Positions 29,055 through 40,074 are shown, numbered from the stretch's first letter. The stretch: DNA of 64,000 bases from Pseudoxanthomonas suwonensis J47 (GCF_000513955.1 NZ_AZUZ01000010.1:40707-104706); one strand, 5' to 3'. Program-made: numbers and translations. Notes: generated from the sequence alone by a model not told the origin.

Positions 29055-29107
29055 CCTGGATCTCCTGGCGGTGGGGATGTTGCGGGCGGCGGGGGCGGGG
29101 CCGGGGC

Positions 29108-29169
29108 CGCGACCTCGGTCGCGATCACGGTTTCACGAATAATTAACCCAGCCCGATACTGCGATGCAA
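29108..29169 (-). promoter_or_regulatory. Predicted promoter and leader hairpin of the TorF-type gene
   Basis: On the minus strand TTGCAT (29164-29169) and TTAATT (29141-29146) are spaced by 17 bases, each four of six bases of consensus. Downstream in the leader, CGCGACC and GGTCGCG (29108-29123) form a tight hairpin with a 2-base loop that could affect message stability. Confidence 0.45.
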
Positions 29170-29295
29170 CATTTCCCGCGTCAAGTGCCGGCGCGCACGA
29201 GCGCAAGCCGGGCCTCGAGGCTCCGCCTGCCCTCCCCTTCACCCTTCGCCCGCTGGGCTTGCCGGACCCGCAGGCGCTCCCGTCGCCGCCTCCCG

Positions 29296-30711
29296 CTAGC
29301 CGGCGGATGCGGCCAGTCTCGGCCCCGCACCCGCCGCGATGCCGGCCGCATCCAGCGCCCGCAGCAGTTGCGCGGCCAGCTCGCAGGCAGCCACCCGCAG
29401 TTCCGGGACCGCCGTGGTCTCCCACAGCTGTCCGCGCAGCAACGGCCCCAGGCAGTACAACCCCCGCACCGGCGCGCCATGCCGGTCCAGCACCTCGTAG
29501 CGGGCATTGGCACGCACCCCCAGGCCGAACGGGTCGGCGCTGATCGTGCCGGCGTCGCGCAGCTGGCCGACCAGCGGATGGCTGGTCCGCTCGATGTCGG
29601 TGTCCAGGCCGGTGGCGCGGACCAGCACGTCGTACTGTTCGAACTCCGCGTGCGACCGGCCGCGCTCGCGCAGCACCACCTCGATCGCGGTCTCGCCGCG
29701 GCGCGCGCGCAGCAGGCGGCCGGCGCGGATCCTCAGCTGGCCCTGCCGCTGCAGCTCCTCCAGCTCGCGGTGCACGCTCGGCGCCAGGCGGTGGCGGAAC
29801 ACCTCCCAGTACGAGCGCAGGTGGCGCAGGAAGCGGCTGCGCTCCTCGTCCGGCAGGGTCTTCCAGTAGCCCTGCAGGTAGGGACGCAGCGCGTCGACCA
29901 GGCCGCGCCAGTCCGGCACGATCGGCGCCAGCGCGCGCAGGGTGCGCAGCAGCAGGCGCACGTCGGCGCTGTTGAGCGCGTGCAGCACGTTCGGCGGCAG
30001 CGCCACCGGCGGGCCCGGCTCTTCCAGGTGCGGCCGCGGCAGCAGGCCATGTCGCGAAAGCGCGGTGATCGGCCCGCGGTGGCCGCGGCGTAGCAGGGTG
30101 ACCACGGTGTCGGCCATGGTCAGGCCGGTACCGATGACCAGCACACGCGCGTCGGCCGGCACCTGCGCCAGCGCGTCGCGGCCGCGCAGGTCGCGCTGCC
30201 ACGGCCAGGCGATGTAGCCCGGATCCACCAGCAGCCGCGGGCCGACGCCCTGCAGCCGCTGCGGCGGCAGCGCGCCCACCGCCAGCACCACCTTCTCGGC
30301 GACGAAATCCGAGCCGTCGGCCAGCAGCACGCGGAAGGCCGTGCCCTCGCGGTCGATCGCTACCGCTTCCTGCTGCACCTGGTTGAAGCTGGCCAGCGAG
30401 GTCTGCGCCGCCGACTGCAGCCGCGAGTACAGGTATTCGCCGTAGACCAGGCGCGGCAGGAAGCCTTCCTCCGCGCTGCGGGTGAGGTTGAGCCAGCGCG
30501 CGAACTCCACCGGCTTGTCCTGGGTGGCGCCCATGTCGCGGGCGCGCACGTTGAGCAGGTGTTCCGGGCGCGCCTCGCCGTAGGCCACGCCGCGGCCGAA
30601 GCTCTCCGGCATGCCCACCAGGCACAGGTCGACGCTGGCCGGGGCGCTGCGCGCCAGTTCCGTGGCCAGCACGCTGCCGCTGAAGCCCGCACCGATGATT
30701 GCTATCCGCAT
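29296..30711 (-). CDS. FAD/NAD(P)-binding protein of unknown substrate
   Basis: This is a 471-residue flavoprotein-like enzyme. The FAD-binding GAGFSGSVLA is at residues 7-16, and a second dinucleotide motif, VIGTGLTMADTVVTLL, lies at about 190-205. The region YLYSRLQSA and the closing YCLGPLLRGQLWETTAVPEL match the family of FAD-NAD(P)-binding proteins related to ornithine hydroxylase-like monooxygenases. No signal peptide is present, so it is probably cytoplasmic. It lies 200 bases after cysA on the same strand. The gap holds no gene, and cotranscription with the sulfate operon is possible but not shown. Substrate unknown. Confidence 0.75.
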   Translation of the reverse strand: MRIAIIGAGFSGSVLATELARSAPASVDLCLVGMPESFGRGVAYGEARPEHLLNVRARDMGATQDKPVEFARWLNLTRSAEEGFLPRLVYGEYLYSRLQSAAQTSLASFNQVQQEAVAIDREGTAFRVLLADGSDFVAEKVVLAVGALPPQRLQGVGPRLLVDPGYIAWPWQRDLRGRDALAQVPADARVLVIGTGLTMADTVVTLLRRGHRGPITALSRHGLLPRPHLEEPGPPVALPPNVLHALNSADVRLLLRTLRALAPIVPDWRGLVDALRPYLQGYWKTLPDEERSRFLRHLRSYWEVFRHRLAPSVHRELEELQRQGQLRIRAGRLLRARRGETAIEVVLRERGRSHAEFEQYDVLVRATGLDTDIERTSHPLVGQLRDAGTISADPFGLGVRANARYEVLDRHGAPVRGLYCLGPLLRGQLWETTAVPELRVAACELAAQLLRALDAAGIAAGAGPRLAASAG

Positions 30712-30911
30712 CGCCTCGCCCTCCGCCAGTCCGGAGGGCAGTTAAGCGCCGTGCGCGTCGCGGCAGGTAAAGGCGGGGTTATTTGCGGCCATGCCGGCGA
30801 GAACGATTCGGCACGAGCACATCGCCATACGTCATGACCGCGTCGCGGCCAGCGCATCCCTGCGAAGCGCGCGCGTCGCCGCGGCAACACGCGCGCCACG
30901 ACGTCCGGCGT

Positions 30912-31952
30912 TCAGCCCGCGGGGAACGCGCCGAAGCGCACCGGCAGCAGGCCGACGCGGCTGCCCGGCGTATGCACGCGACCGGCATCCACCGGCAGCT
31001 CGATCTCCAGCTCCTGGCCCTCGCCTTCGTCCAGGCGCGCGCGCACCCGCATGCGCGGACCGCTGCGCTGCGCCGCCACCACCGTCGCCGACCAGCCACC
31101 CTCGCCCACGCGCAGGTCCTCGGGGCGCACGAACAGTTCCAGCTCGCCCGCGGCCGGCGTGTCGGCCGGCGCCGGCAGGGCCAGGCCCGCCACCTCGATG
31201 CGCTCGCCGTCGCGACGCCCGCGCAGGCGGTTCACCGCGCCGACGAACGAGTACACGAACGGCGAGGCCGGGCGGTCGTAGGCATCGGCCGGCGTGCCCA
31301 GCTGCTCGATGCGGCCGTGGTTGAGGATGGCGACGCGGTCGGCCAGTTCCAGCGCCTCTTCCTGGTCGTGGGTGACGAACACCGTGGTCAGGCCGGTGCG
31401 CTCGTGCAGCTCGCGCAGCCAGCCGCGCAGGTCGCGGCGGACCTGCGCGTCCAGCGCGCCGAACGGTTCGTCCAGCAGCAGCACCCGCGGCTCGATCGCC
31501 AGCGCGCGCGCCAGCGCCACGCGCTGGCGCTGGCCGCCGGACAGCTGCGCCGGATAGCGCCCGCCCAGGCCCTGCAGCTGCACCAGCGACAGCAGCTCCT
31601 CCACCCGCGCGGCGATCTTCGCCTTCGGCCAGCGCTCCTTGCCGCGCCGCACCTTCAGGCCGAAGCCGATGTTCTCGGCGACGGTCATGTGCCGGAACAG
31701 CGCGTAGTGCTGGAACACGAAGCCGACCCGGCGTTCCTGCACGCCCAGCCCGGTGGCGTCCTCGCCCCCGAACAGCACGCGGCCGGCATCCGGATGCTCG
31801 AGGCCGGCGATCACCCGCAGCAGGGTGGTCTTGCCCGAACCGGACGGCCCCAGCAGCGCCAGCAGTTCGCCCTGGCGGATCTCCAGGTCGATCCCGTCCA
31901 GCGCCGGGAAGGTGTCGAAGCGCTTGCGCAGGTTCTCGATCTTGATCGTCAT
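30912..31952 (-). CDS. cysA: Sulfate/thiosulfate ABC transporter ATP-binding protein
   Basis: This 346-residue ATPase energises sulfate import. Walker A is GPSGSGKT (about 36-43), the signature is [15 protein letters not shown], Walker B is [12 protein letters not shown], and the switch histidine is in [11 protein letters not shown]. The C-terminal TOBE region after about 240 is present. It follows cysW after 10 bases and is the last gene of the sulfate operon. Confidence 0.95.
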   Translation of the reverse strand: MTIKIENLRKRFDTFPALDGIDLEIRQGELLALLGPSGSGKTTLLRVIAGLEHPDAGRVLFGGEDATGLGVQERRVGFVFQHYALFRHMTVAENIGFGLKVRRGKERWPKAKIAARVEELLSLVQLQGLGGRYPAQLSGGQRQRVALARALAIEPRVLLLDEPFGALDAQVRRDLRGWLRELHERTGLTTVFVTHDQEEALELADRVAILNHGRIEQLGTPADAYDRPASPFVYSFVGAVNRLRGRRDGERIEVAGLALPAPADTPAAGELELFVRPEDLRVGEGGWSATVVAAQRSGPRMRVRARLDEGEGQELEIELPVDAGRVHTPGSRVGLLPVRFGAFPAG

Positions 31953-31962
31953 CGGCTCGTCC

Positions 31963-32928
31963 TCAATGGCGGTGGTTGGCGGCCAGCGATTCGCCGTGGC
32001 GCCATTCCAGCCAGGTCTTCAGCACCAGCGTCACCAGCGCGCTCAGGGCCAGCAGCGAGGCGGCGGCGAAGGCGGCGCTGTACGCGTATTCGTTGTAGAG
32101 GATCTCCACGTGCAGCGGCAGCGTGTTGGTGCGGCCGCGGATGTGGCCGGAGACCACCGACACCGCGCCGAACTCGCCCATCGCCCGCGCCCCGCACAGC
32201 AGCACGCCATACAGCAGCGCCCAGCGGATGTTGGGCAGGGTCACCCGCCAGAACGCCTGCCAGCCGCTGGCGCCCAGGCTCAGCGCCGCCAGCTCCTCGT
32301 CCGCGCCCTGCTGCTCCATCAGCGGCATCAGCTCGCGGGCGATGAAGGGGAAGGTCACGAACACCGTGGCAAGGACGATGCCGGGCAGGGCGAAGATGAT
32401 CTTCGGCAGCTGGAGGTGGACCTCGCCCAGCAGCGGCAGGCTGGCGTGCCAGCCTTCCTCGATCAGCGGGTAGGCCCAGCCCTGCGCGCCGAAGATCAGC
32501 ACGAAGATCAGGCCGGCCACCACCGGCGATACCGCGAACGGCAGGTCGATCAGGGTGACCAACCAGCGCTTGCCGGGGAACTCGTGCTTGGTCACCGCCC
32601 AGGCCGCGGCCACGCCGAACACCAGGTTCAACGGCACCACGATCGCGGTCACCAGCAGGGTCAGGCGGATCGCGGCCAGCGCGTCCGGGTCGGTGACGGC
32701 ACGGGCGAACGCCTCCAGGCCGCCGCGCAGCGCCTCGGCGAACACCAGCACCAGCGGCAGCAGCAGGAAGGCCAGCAGGAAGCCCAGCGCGGCCAGGATC
32801 AGCAGCACCTGCACCCAGCGCGGCTCGGTGGTCGGCGAGGCCGGCCTGGCGGAACTGCGACCGTGTCTGCGCTCCAGCACCTGCTCACCCGCGTCGACGG
32901 CAAGGACGCCTTGCAATGTACCACCCAC
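31963..32928 (-). CDS. cysW: Sulfate ABC transporter permease CysW
   Basis: This inner-membrane permease of 321 residues has a normal six-helix core. The EAA loop ([21 protein letters not shown]), which contacts CysA, lies about two thirds along. The frame opens at GTG 32928, with AGGGGG eight bases before it, giving a polar N-terminal extension of about 38 residues before the first helix. A shorter start inside this extension cannot be excluded. It starts immediately after the cysT stop, so translation is likely coupled. Confidence 0.9.
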   Translation of the reverse strand: MGGTLQGVLAVDAGEQVLERRHGRSSARPASPTTEPRWVQVLLILAALGFLLAFLLLPLVLVFAEALRGGLEAFARAVTDPDALAAIRLTLLVTAIVVPLNLVFGVAAAWAVTKHEFPGKRWLVTLIDLPFAVSPVVAGLIFVLIFGAQGWAYPLIEEGWHASLPLLGEVHLQLPKIIFALPGIVLATVFVTFPFIARELMPLMEQQGADEELAALSLGASGWQAFWRVTLPNIRWALLYGVLLCGARAMGEFGAVSVVSGHIRGRTNTLPLHVEILYNEYAYSAAFAAASLLALSALVTLVLKTWLEWRHGESLAANHRH

Positions 32929-32929
32929 G

Positions 32930-33826
32930 TCAGTTCCCCCTGCCGCGCTCGCGGCGGGCCAGGCGCGACTGCAGTGTGTTGATCACCAGCAGCAGCGCGA
33001 AGGACAGCAGCAGCATCGCCACCGCGATGGCGGTCGCGCCGGCGTAGTCGAATTCCTCGAGCTTGATCGTGATCAGCAGCGGCGCGATCTCCGACACCTG
33101 CGGGATGTTGCCGGCGATGAAGATCACCGAGCCGTATTCGCCCACGCCGCGGGCGAAGGCCAGGGCGAAGCCGGCCAGCACCGCCGGCCAGGCCGCCGGC
33201 AGCACCACCTTGCGCACGATCTGCCAGCGGCTGGCGCCGAGCGTGGCCGCGGCCTCTTCGAGTTCGCGCTCGACCTCGGCCAGCACCGGCTGCACCACCC
33301 GCACCACGAACGGCAGGCCGATGAACACCAGCGCCACGGTGATGCCGAGCGGCGTGTACGCGACCTTGACCCCGGCCGCCTCCAGCCAGCGGCCGATCCA
33401 GCCACTGGGGCCGTACAGCGCGGTGAGCGCGATGCCCGCCACCGCGGTCGGCAGCGCGAACGGCAGGTCGATCATCGCGTCGAACAGGCGCCGGCCCGGG
33501 AAGCGGTAGCGCACGAACACCCACGCCACCAGCGTGCCCATCACCGCGTTGAATGCCGCCGCCACCAGCGCGGTGCCGAAGCTGATCTTCAGTGCCGCCA
33601 GTACCCGCGGCTCGGACCAGGCGCGCCATAGCCCGTCCCAGCCCAGCTGCGAGGAGTACACGAACACGCCGGCCAGCGGGATCAGCACGATCAGGCCGAG
33701 CCAGGCGAGCGTGTAGCCCAGGCTCAGGCCGAAGCCGGGGACGACGCGGCGGCGGCGCGCACGCGCGGCCACGCCGCCCGGAGGCGGCGTGGCGTCGCGG
33801 CGCGGAATGGCCGGATTCGAACTCAT
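32930..33826 (-). CDS. cysT: Sulfate ABC transporter permease CysT (CysU)
   Basis: This 298-residue inner-membrane permease has six helices, beginning [20 protein letters not shown] at about 35-55. The EAA loop [20 protein letters not shown] is at about 205-225. Together with CysW it forms the sulfate channel. It lies 34 bases after the binding-protein gene. Confidence 0.94.
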   Translation of the reverse strand: MSSNPAIPRRDATPPPGGVAARARRRRVVPGFGLSLGYTLAWLGLIVLIPLAGVFVYSSQLGWDGLWRAWSEPRVLAALKISFGTALVAAAFNAVMGTLVAWVFVRYRFPGRRLFDAMIDLPFALPTAVAGIALTALYGPSGWIGRWLEAAGVKVAYTPLGITVALVFIGLPFVVRVVQPVLAEVERELEEAAATLGASRWQIVRKVVLPAAWPAVLAGFALAFARGVGEYGSVIFIAGNIPQVSEIAPLLITIKLEEFDYAGATAIAVAMLLLSFALLLVINTLQSRLARRERGRGN

Positions 33827-33860
33827 GGGCGTTTGCGCTGCATCGGGTGACGGTCGCCTT

Positions 33861-34886
33861 TTACTTCTTCGCCTGGATCTGGTCGAACACGCCGCCGTCG
33901 GCGAAGTGCTTCTTCTGCGCCGCGGCCCAGGAACCGAACACCTGGTCGATGGTCACCAGCTCCACCTTGGGGAAGCGCGCCACGTCGGCGGGGTCGGCGT
34001 GCTGCGGGTAACGCGGGCGGTAGTAGTTCTTCGCCGCGATCTTCTGGCCTTCCGGCGAGTACAGGTACTGCAGGTAGGCCTGCGCGACCTCGCGGGTGCC
34101 GTGCTTGTCGACGTTGCGGTCGACCAGCGCCACCGGCGGCTCGGCCAGGATCGACAGCGAGGGCACGACGATGTCGAACTTGTCCGGACCCAGCTCCTCG
34201 ATCGACAGGAACGCCTCGTTTTCCCAGGCCAGCAGCACGTCGCCGATGCCGCGCTGGACGAAGGTGGTGGTCGAGCCGCGCGCGCCGGTATCCAGCACCG
34301 GCACGTTGCGGAACAGCGCGGCGACGAAGTTGCGGGTCTTGTCCTCGTCGCCCTTGAATATCTTCAGGCCGAAGGCCCACGCCGCCAGGTAGTTCCAGCG
34401 CGCGCCGCCGGAGGTCTTCGGGTTGGGCGTGATGACCTTGACGTTGGAGCGCAGCAGGTCCGGCCAGTCCTTGATGTTCTTCGGGTTGCCCTTGCGCACC
34501 AGGAACACGATGGTCGAGGTGTACGGCGCGCTGTTCTCCGGCAGGCGCTGCTGCCAGTTCGGCGGCAGCAGCTTCGCGCGCTCGACGATCGAGTCGATGT
34601 CGTAGGCCAGGGCCAGGGTGACCACGTCGGCCTCCAGGCCATCGATCACCGCGCGCGCCTGTTTGCCGGAGCCGCCGTGCGAGGCCTCGATCACCACCTT
34701 CTGGCCCTTGGTCTCCTGCCAGTGTCTGGCGAAGGCGGCGTTGAACTCGCGGTACAGCTCGCGGGTCGGGTCGTAGGACACGTTCAGCAGCTGCAGGTCC
34801 TTGGCCATCGCGCCGACGGCCAGCACCAGGCCGAACACGGCGGCACCGACGCGGATCGCGGACCGGCTGAGGTTGGACTTCTTCAT
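33861..34886 (-). CDS. sbp: Periplasmic sulfate-binding protein
   Basis: This 341-residue solute-binding protein of the sulfate ABC importer has a signal peptide (about 1-28, ending AMA). The mature protein begins [17 protein letters not shown], a hallmark of Sbp/CysP, and carries [25 protein letters not shown] and ARGSTTTF. A second ATG lies two codons upstream (34892), but the GGAG is 7 bases from 34886, which favours the shorter form. It is preceded by an OprP-type porin gene 26 bases upstream. Confidence 0.95.
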   Translation of the reverse strand: MKKSNLSRSAIRVGAAVFGLVLAVGAMAKDLQLLNVSYDPTRELYREFNAAFARHWQETKGQKVVIEASHGGSGKQARAVIDGLEADVVTLALAYDIDSIVERAKLLPPNWQQRLPENSAPYTSTIVFLVRKGNPKNIKDWPDLLRSNVKVITPNPKTSGGARWNYLAAWAFGLKIFKGDEDKTRNFVAALFRNVPVLDTGARGSTTTFVQRGIGDVLLAWENEAFLSIEELGPDKFDIVVPSLSILAEPPVALVDRNVDKHGTREVAQAYLQYLYSPEGQKIAAKNYYRPRYPQHADPADVARFPKVELVTIDQVFGSWAAAQKKHFADGGVFDQIQAKK

Positions 34887-34912
34887 GTGCATGCTCCGGT
34901 AATGGCGCCAGG

Positions 34913-36358
34913 TCAGAACGCGACCTGCAGCCGGGTAAACACCGCCTTCTCGTCCCTGCGGTCGGCGCCGCCGGCGGCACCGCCGTCGAAGCTCGTCTGC
35001 AGGTAGTTGGCGACCAGTTTGAGGTTGCTGTTGAGGTACCAGTTCACGCCCACCGTCCAGGTCTGCGCGCTGCGCGCCGAGACCGCCGGATCGGCGAACA
35101 GCGGGAAGGCGCCGTCGTCCACGTCCAGCTCGCCGTAGCGGCCGATGAGTTCCCAGGCGCCCCAGCCGCCCTTGCCCGGGTTGAACGGGCTGGAAGGCTT
35201 GGCCACGCCGCGGTAGGAGGCGTCCTCGCCGGTCAGCACCCAGCTGAGCGTGGCCTGCCAGGCGTCGTGGTCCAGCTCGGTGCGGGTCCCGGCGACGGCC
35301 ACTTCCTGCGACGACCGGATGTACTCGGCCAGCAGGCCGAAGCGGTTGCGGTAGAAGTACCCCTGCGGCGACCAGCGGGTGCGGCGGCCGTCGGCGGCGA
35401 CCGTGCCGCGGTAGCCGAAGAACTGCTGCTGGCCCGGCGTGCGGTAGCGCGGCAGGAAGTTGTTGCCGCTGCCGCTGACGTCGCCGACGCTGCCGCCGAT
35501 GCCGAAGCCCAGCCCGGACCAGAAGCCGGGGTCGTTGCGGAACGGCTCGACGAACAGGCGGCCGGCGTACTCGAACTCGTCGTCGGGGTTGGTGGTGGTC
35601 GCGTCGCGGCCGTCGACCGAGCCGTTGAACACGCCCAGCGCGTAGGACACGGTGCCCTTGGCCAGCTCGCCCTGCAGCTGCACGCCGATGTCGCGGTTGG
35701 GCGCCAGCTCGCTGGCGATGCCGCGTTCCACCGCCGAAAGCGAGGCCGACGACTGCAGCCGCTCCAGGCCCACCGGCGAGGTGAACTTGCCCACGCGGAC
35801 GCTGGCGGCCGGCGAGAACTTCAGGTCGGCGTAGGCGTCGACGATGCTGGCGCTGTCGCCGGCGAATTCCGGGGTGAAGCGGTAGCCGATCCACTTGCCC
35901 AGCGTGCCCTCGATGGTCGGGCGCGCGGTGCGCAGCAGGAAGGTGTCGTTGGCGCCCGGCGTGCCGCTGCTGAAGAAGCGGCCGTCGCCCTGGAGCAGGC
36001 CGCGGATGCGAACTTCGTAATCGCCGTTGGACGACTTCAGCGAGGCGCCGCGATTGTTGACCGTCACCACGGCCGCCTCCTTCTCCTTCGCCTGGCGCGC
36101 CTCCTCCTGCAGCTCGAGGTTGCGCTCCAGGGCGCGGAGGCGCTGGTCCAGCGCGGCCAGGTCGAGGCCTTCCTCGCCTTCCCCGGCAGTGCCGGCGCCG
36201 TAGCGCTGCTCCAGCTGGGCAAGCCGGCGGGCCAGTTCCTCCAGGGTCGGTGCCTGCTGCTGGGCCGCCGCCGGCACCGCCAGGGCGCAGGCCAGCGCCC
36301 CGGTCAGCCACAGCGGCGACCTCCCGCCGGCACCCTGCACTCGATTGTGTCGCTGCAT
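34913..36358 (-). CDS. OprP/OprO-type porin heading the sulfate transport operon
   Basis: This 481-residue outer-membrane protein has a signal peptide (about 1-32, ending AAAQ). A predicted coiled-coil stretch (about 36-90, [15 protein letters not shown] and [19 protein letters not shown]) should trimerise it. The barrel then begins near 100 ([10 protein letters not shown]) and ends in a terminal Phe (RLQVAF). OprP and OprO are anion-selective porins for phosphate and polyphosphate. Being the first gene before sbp-cysT-cysW-cysA, with a 26-base gap, it probably passes sulfate. This substrate is inferred from operon position. Confidence 0.85.
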   Translation of the reverse strand: MQRHNRVQGAGGRSPLWLTGALACALAVPAAAQQQAPTLEELARRLAQLEQRYGAGTAGEGEEGLDLAALDQRLRALERNLELQEEARQAKEKEAAVVTVNNRGASLKSSNGDYEVRIRGLLQGDGRFFSSGTPGANDTFLLRTARPTIEGTLGKWIGYRFTPEFAGDSASIVDAYADLKFSPAASVRVGKFTSPVGLERLQSSASLSAVERGIASELAPNRDIGVQLQGELAKGTVSYALGVFNGSVDGRDATTTNPDDEFEYAGRLFVEPFRNDPGFWSGLGFGIGGSVGDVSGSGNNFLPRYRTPGQQQFFGYRGTVAADGRRTRWSPQGYFYRNRFGLLAEYIRSSQEVAVAGTRTELDHDAWQATLSWVLTGEDASYRGVAKPSSPFNPGKGGWGAWELIGRYGELDVDDGAFPLFADPAVSARSAQTWTVGVNWYLNSNLKLVANYLQTSFDGGAAGGADRRDEKAVFTRLQVAF

Positions 36359-36431
36359 TGCCCTTGACCCTGCGTCATGGCCCGTGGCCGGTAACAGGAT
36401 AGTCCCTATTCAGCTTGGCCACGGGAAATGA

Positions 36432-36450
36432 ATAAGGGGCGGCCTCTTAT
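36432..36450. promoter_or_regulatory. Inverted repeat between the porin-sulfate operon and kbl
   Basis: ATAAG (36432-36436) and CTTAT (36446-36450) form an inverted repeat with 9 bases between, upstream of the porin-sulfate operon and of the divergent kbl. LysR-type regulators such as CysB bind AT-rich dyads of this kind. This is a suggestion only. Confidence 0.3.
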
Positions 36451-36529
36451 AGCCGATAGCCATTAAGCCGGCGTGGTCCGGGCGGCCGGCTTAGAATTGG
36501 CGCTTTCCCTTTCCGAACAAGGATCTGTG

Positions 36530-37729
<1,200 letters not shown>

Positions 37730-37735
37730 CGACGC

Positions 37736-37760
37736 GGGCGCGCCGGCCGACGGCGCGCCC
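37736..37760. terminator. Hairpin terminator between kbl and the convergent small gene
   Basis: GGGCGCGCC (37736-37744) pairs with GGCGCGCCC (37752-37760) across a 7-base loop, between the convergent stop codons. There is no T-tract. Confidence 0.45.
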
Positions 37761-37782
37761 CGCCCCGCTCAGGCCGGACGAC

Positions 37783-38112
37783 TCAGTCCGAGCCCTTGTC
37801 CTGGCTCTTCGGCCTGGCCTTGGCCGCGCCTTGCGCGACCAGCTTCGGATCCTTCTGCACCGGCTCCGCGCCCTTGGACACGCGCAGGCCACGCGCCTTC
37901 ATCCAGGCGTCGAAGTCGTCGGCGCTCATCGCCTTGCCGTTCTGGGTCATGTTGAAGCGGTAGGCGTAAGGGTCCTTCGCATCGGCCACCTTGGCGGCCG
38001 GCGCAGGCGTGGCCTGCGCGGTGGGCTGTTCGCGGGTACTGGCGCAGGCGGCAAGCACGGCGGTGGCGGACAGGATCAGGCAGGCGCGGACAACGCGTTC
38101 GGTGCTGGACAT
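37783..38112 (-). CDS. Small lipoprotein with the DAWMK module (paralogue A)
   Basis: This is a 109-residue putative lipoprotein. A signal peptide with lipobox (LAAC, cysteine about residue 23) is followed by an Ala/Pro linker. A conserved module at about 47-80 reads YAYRFNM, MSADDFDAWMK and ARGLRVSKG, and the tail is Lys-rich. The same module recurs in the genes at 38242 and 39577. No known domain was recognised. It is probably anchored in the envelope facing the periplasm. The three paralogues lie within 2.3 kb on the same strand. Confidence 0.75.
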   Translation of the reverse strand: MSSTERVVRACLILSATAVLAACASTREQPTAQATPAPAAKVADAKDPYAYRFNMTQNGKAMSADDFDAWMKARGLRVSKGAEPVQKDPKLVAQGAAKARPKSQDKGSD

Positions 38113-38241
38113 GCGTATTTCCCCCGGAGATGCGAGGCGAGTCTAGCCCCGTCCGGGAGCGGAAAAACATGCCTGCGCGCCCCACGTCCCGGCGGATTCG
38201 CAGGCTGCCACCGGCGTCCCGCGCGAAGCGTGCGCCCGCGC

Positions 38242-38556
38242 TCAGTCCGCCGGCGGTTCCGGCAGGGCCGGCGGCGGATCGGGCAGCGCCGGGGCGGGGG
38301 CGCCCTTGCTGATCTTCATGCCGTGGCGCTTCATCCAGGCATCGAAGTCGTCGGCGGTCATCCGGACGCCCTCCTGCTCCATGTCGAAGCGGTAGGCATA
38401 CGGGTCGTCCGGATCGAGCAGGATGACCGCTTCCGGATCTTCCTCCACGACCTCGGCAGCCACGGGTTCCCTTGCGCGTTCGCCAGCGCAGCCGGCCAGC
38501 AGCGAAGCCAGGGCCAGCGCGGCGGGCATTCGTATGGGAGTGGTATTCGAGGGCAT
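38242..38556 (-). CDS. Small lipoprotein with the DAWMK module (paralogue B)
   Basis: This is a 104-residue putative lipoprotein with a signal peptide and lipobox (LLAGC, cysteine about residue 23). An acidic linker (VVEEDPEAVILLDPDD) precedes the shared module (YAYRFDM, RMTADDFDAWMK, HGMKISKG), followed by a Pro-rich tail. The module matches its neighbour at 37783 at most positions, while linker and tail differ. Function unknown. It sits downstream of the pseudouridine synthase gene and 129 bases upstream of paralogue A. Confidence 0.75.
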   Translation of the reverse strand: MPSNTTPIRMPAALALASLLAGCAGERAREPVAAEVVEEDPEAVILLDPDDPYAYRFDMEQEGVRMTADDFDAWMKRHGMKISKGAPAPALPDPPPALPEPPAD

Positions 38557-38629
38557 GGCGGTCCTGGACGGCGCGATACCTCAGTCTAGGGACGTGCGCG
38601 CGATGGGAGCGTCGGCGGCGATGGCGGTT

Positions 38630-38744
38630 GGGAGAGGGTCGGCATGCGGGCGTGGTGGGGTGGCCGGCCCTCTCCCAAGGGAGAAATGCGTGCTTGGCGG
38701 GCGGCCTACCCTCACCCCCGGCCCCTCTCCCGGGGGGAGAGGGG
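38630..38744. repeat. GGGAGAGGG-type palindromic repeat
   Basis: GGGAGAGGG (38630-38638) and CCCTCTCCC (38668-38676) are inverted around a 29-base loop. A second hairpin follows, with CCCCTCTCCC (38722-38731) pairing with GGGAGAGGGG (38735-38744). A related copy lies at 45238-45270. This is a dispersed GC-rich repeat typical of the group. It encodes the last residues (SPLSPRERGRG) of the pseudouridine synthase, whose tail was therefore probably altered by repeat insertion. Confidence 0.7.
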
Positions 38745-39560
38745 GGATGGCGGCTTCGCGTTGCCGCGAGTGGAATCGGCGGAGGCTGGTGCCAGCGCGT
38801 CACGTTCGGCGGCTTCCAGTTCGCGCCACTGGCCCTTGCCCAGCGTGCCCAGCTGCAGCTGGCCGATGGCCACCCGCACCAGCCGCAGCACGCCGACGTC
38901 GAAGGCCGCCAGCAGGCGGCGGATCTGCCGGTTCCGTCCTTCGTCGAGCACGATCTCCAGCCATGCATTGCGCGTGCCGCTGCGCAGCAGGGCCACCGAC
39001 TTCGCGCGCAGGCGCTCGCCCTCCTCGACCACGCCGTCGCACAGCGCGGCCAGCAGCGCCGCGTCGGGCACGCGGTCGACCTGCACGTGGTAGGTCTTGT
39101 CCGGGCCGTGCTGCGGATCCAGTACCCGCGCCGCCCATTCCGGATCGTTACTGAAGAGCAGCAGGCCTTCGCTGGCCTTGTCCAGGCGCCCGACCGGCGC
39201 CAGCCATGGCAGGCCGCCGCCGTCGAGGCAGCGGTAGACCGTGTCGCGGCCGCGCTCGTCGCGCGCGGTGGTGACCAGGCCGCGCGGCTTGTTGAGCACG
39301 AGGTAGTGGCGCCGTGGCGCCGCCGCTTCGAGGCCGTCGACCTGGACCCGGCGCATGCCGTCGTGGAGCGGATGCTCCGGGTCGAGGACCACGCGCCCGT
39401 CCACGCGCACGCGGCCGGCGCGGACCCAGCGCTCGGCCTCGCTGCGCGAACACACGCCCGCCTTCGACAGCACCCGCGCCAGGCCATGCCGGCGCGGTGC
39501 ATCGGCGGGTTTACCCGAAGGGTCCGTTCCCGGCGGACGGGAGCGCGTCCCGCCCTTCAT
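38712..39560 (-). CDS. rRNA pseudouridine synthase, RsuA/RluB/RluE family
   Basis: This 282-residue enzyme converts a specific rRNA uridine to pseudouridine. An N-terminal S4 RNA-binding domain (about 26-75, ARVLSKAGVCSRSEAERWV) precedes the catalytic domain, with the aspartate in PVGRLDKASEGLLLFSND and the arginine-bearing EGRNRQIRRLL. Which rRNA site it modifies cannot be told. The first 20 residues are Pro/Arg-rich and non-conserved, so a later start is possible. The last 20 residues are encoded by a dispersed palindromic repeat. It lies between paralogues B and C. Confidence 0.9.
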   Translation of the reverse strand: MKGGTRSRPPGTDPSGKPADAPRRHGLARVLSKAGVCSRSEAERWVRAGRVRVDGRVVLDPEHPLHDGMRRVQVDGLEAAAPRRHYLVLNKPRGLVTTARDERGRDTVYRCLDGGGLPWLAPVGRLDKASEGLLLFSNDPEWAARVLDPQHGPDKTYHVQVDRVPDAALLAALCDGVVEEGERLRAKSVALLRSGTRNAWLEIVLDEGRNRQIRRLLAAFDVGVLRLVRVAIGQLQLGTLGKGQWRELEAAERDALAPASADSTRGNAKPPSPLSPRERGRG

Positions 39561-39576
39561 GGCAGGCCGGGAAGGC

Positions 39577-40074
39577 TCAGTTCGCCCGCGCCGCGGCCCC
39601 TGCCGCAGGCGCGGCTGCCGGGGTGGCGGTGGTCGGCTTGCCCGTGGCCACGCGCGCGCCGCGCGCCTTCATCCAGGCGTCGAACTCGTCGGCGGTCATG
39701 CGCTTGCCGTCCTGGGTCATGTTGAAACGCCAGGGCGTGTTGTCGAACTCGGTCTTCGGCTTGTACGCGGCCGGATCGTTGGCATTGACCGCCGCGGCCG
39801 CCGGCAGCGCGTTGGCGATGTTGCGGCAGTTCTCGATGCGCAGGCGCAGCAGCACGCGATCCAGCGACTGGGCGCTGTCGAACTCCGGGGTCAGCACGCC
39901 GCTGGGCATGCCCAGTTGCGAGGTGCGCGAACCCAGTTCCACGGCCACCGGAGCGACCGCGGTCGACGCGAGCGGCAGGGGCTGCTGCAGCGAGGAACCG
40001 GAGCAGTCCGGCGCGGCGATCGCGGCGGCCGGAACAAGGGCGATGCCGAAGAAGGCGGCGGCGAGAGCGCGCAT
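39577..40074 (-). CDS. Exported protein with the DAWMK module (paralogue C)
   Basis: This is a 165-residue exported protein with a signal peptide (about 1-20) but no clear lipobox. The first half is a separate region with two cysteines (PDCSG and ENCRNI) that could form a disulfide. The shared module follows at about 112-145 (WRFNM, RMTADEFDAWMK, ARGARVATGK), and then an Ala/Pro tail. It ends 16 bases before the pseudouridine synthase start and may be cotranscribed with it. Function unknown. Confidence 0.75.
   Translation of the reverse strand: MRALAAAFFGIALVPAAAIAAPDCSGSSLQQPLPLASTAVAPVAVELGSRTSQLGMPSGVLTPEFDSAQSLDRVLLRLRIENCRNIANALPAAAAVNANDPAAYKPKTEFDNTPWRFNMTQDGKRMTADEFDAWMKARGARVATGKPTTATPAAAPAAGAAARAN

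Noticed and set aside
34887..36311. N-terminal extension of the sulfate-binding protein to 816 residues
   Set aside because: The extra part is a shadow of the OprP-type porin gene; a signal peptide and ribosome-binding site mark the start at 34886.
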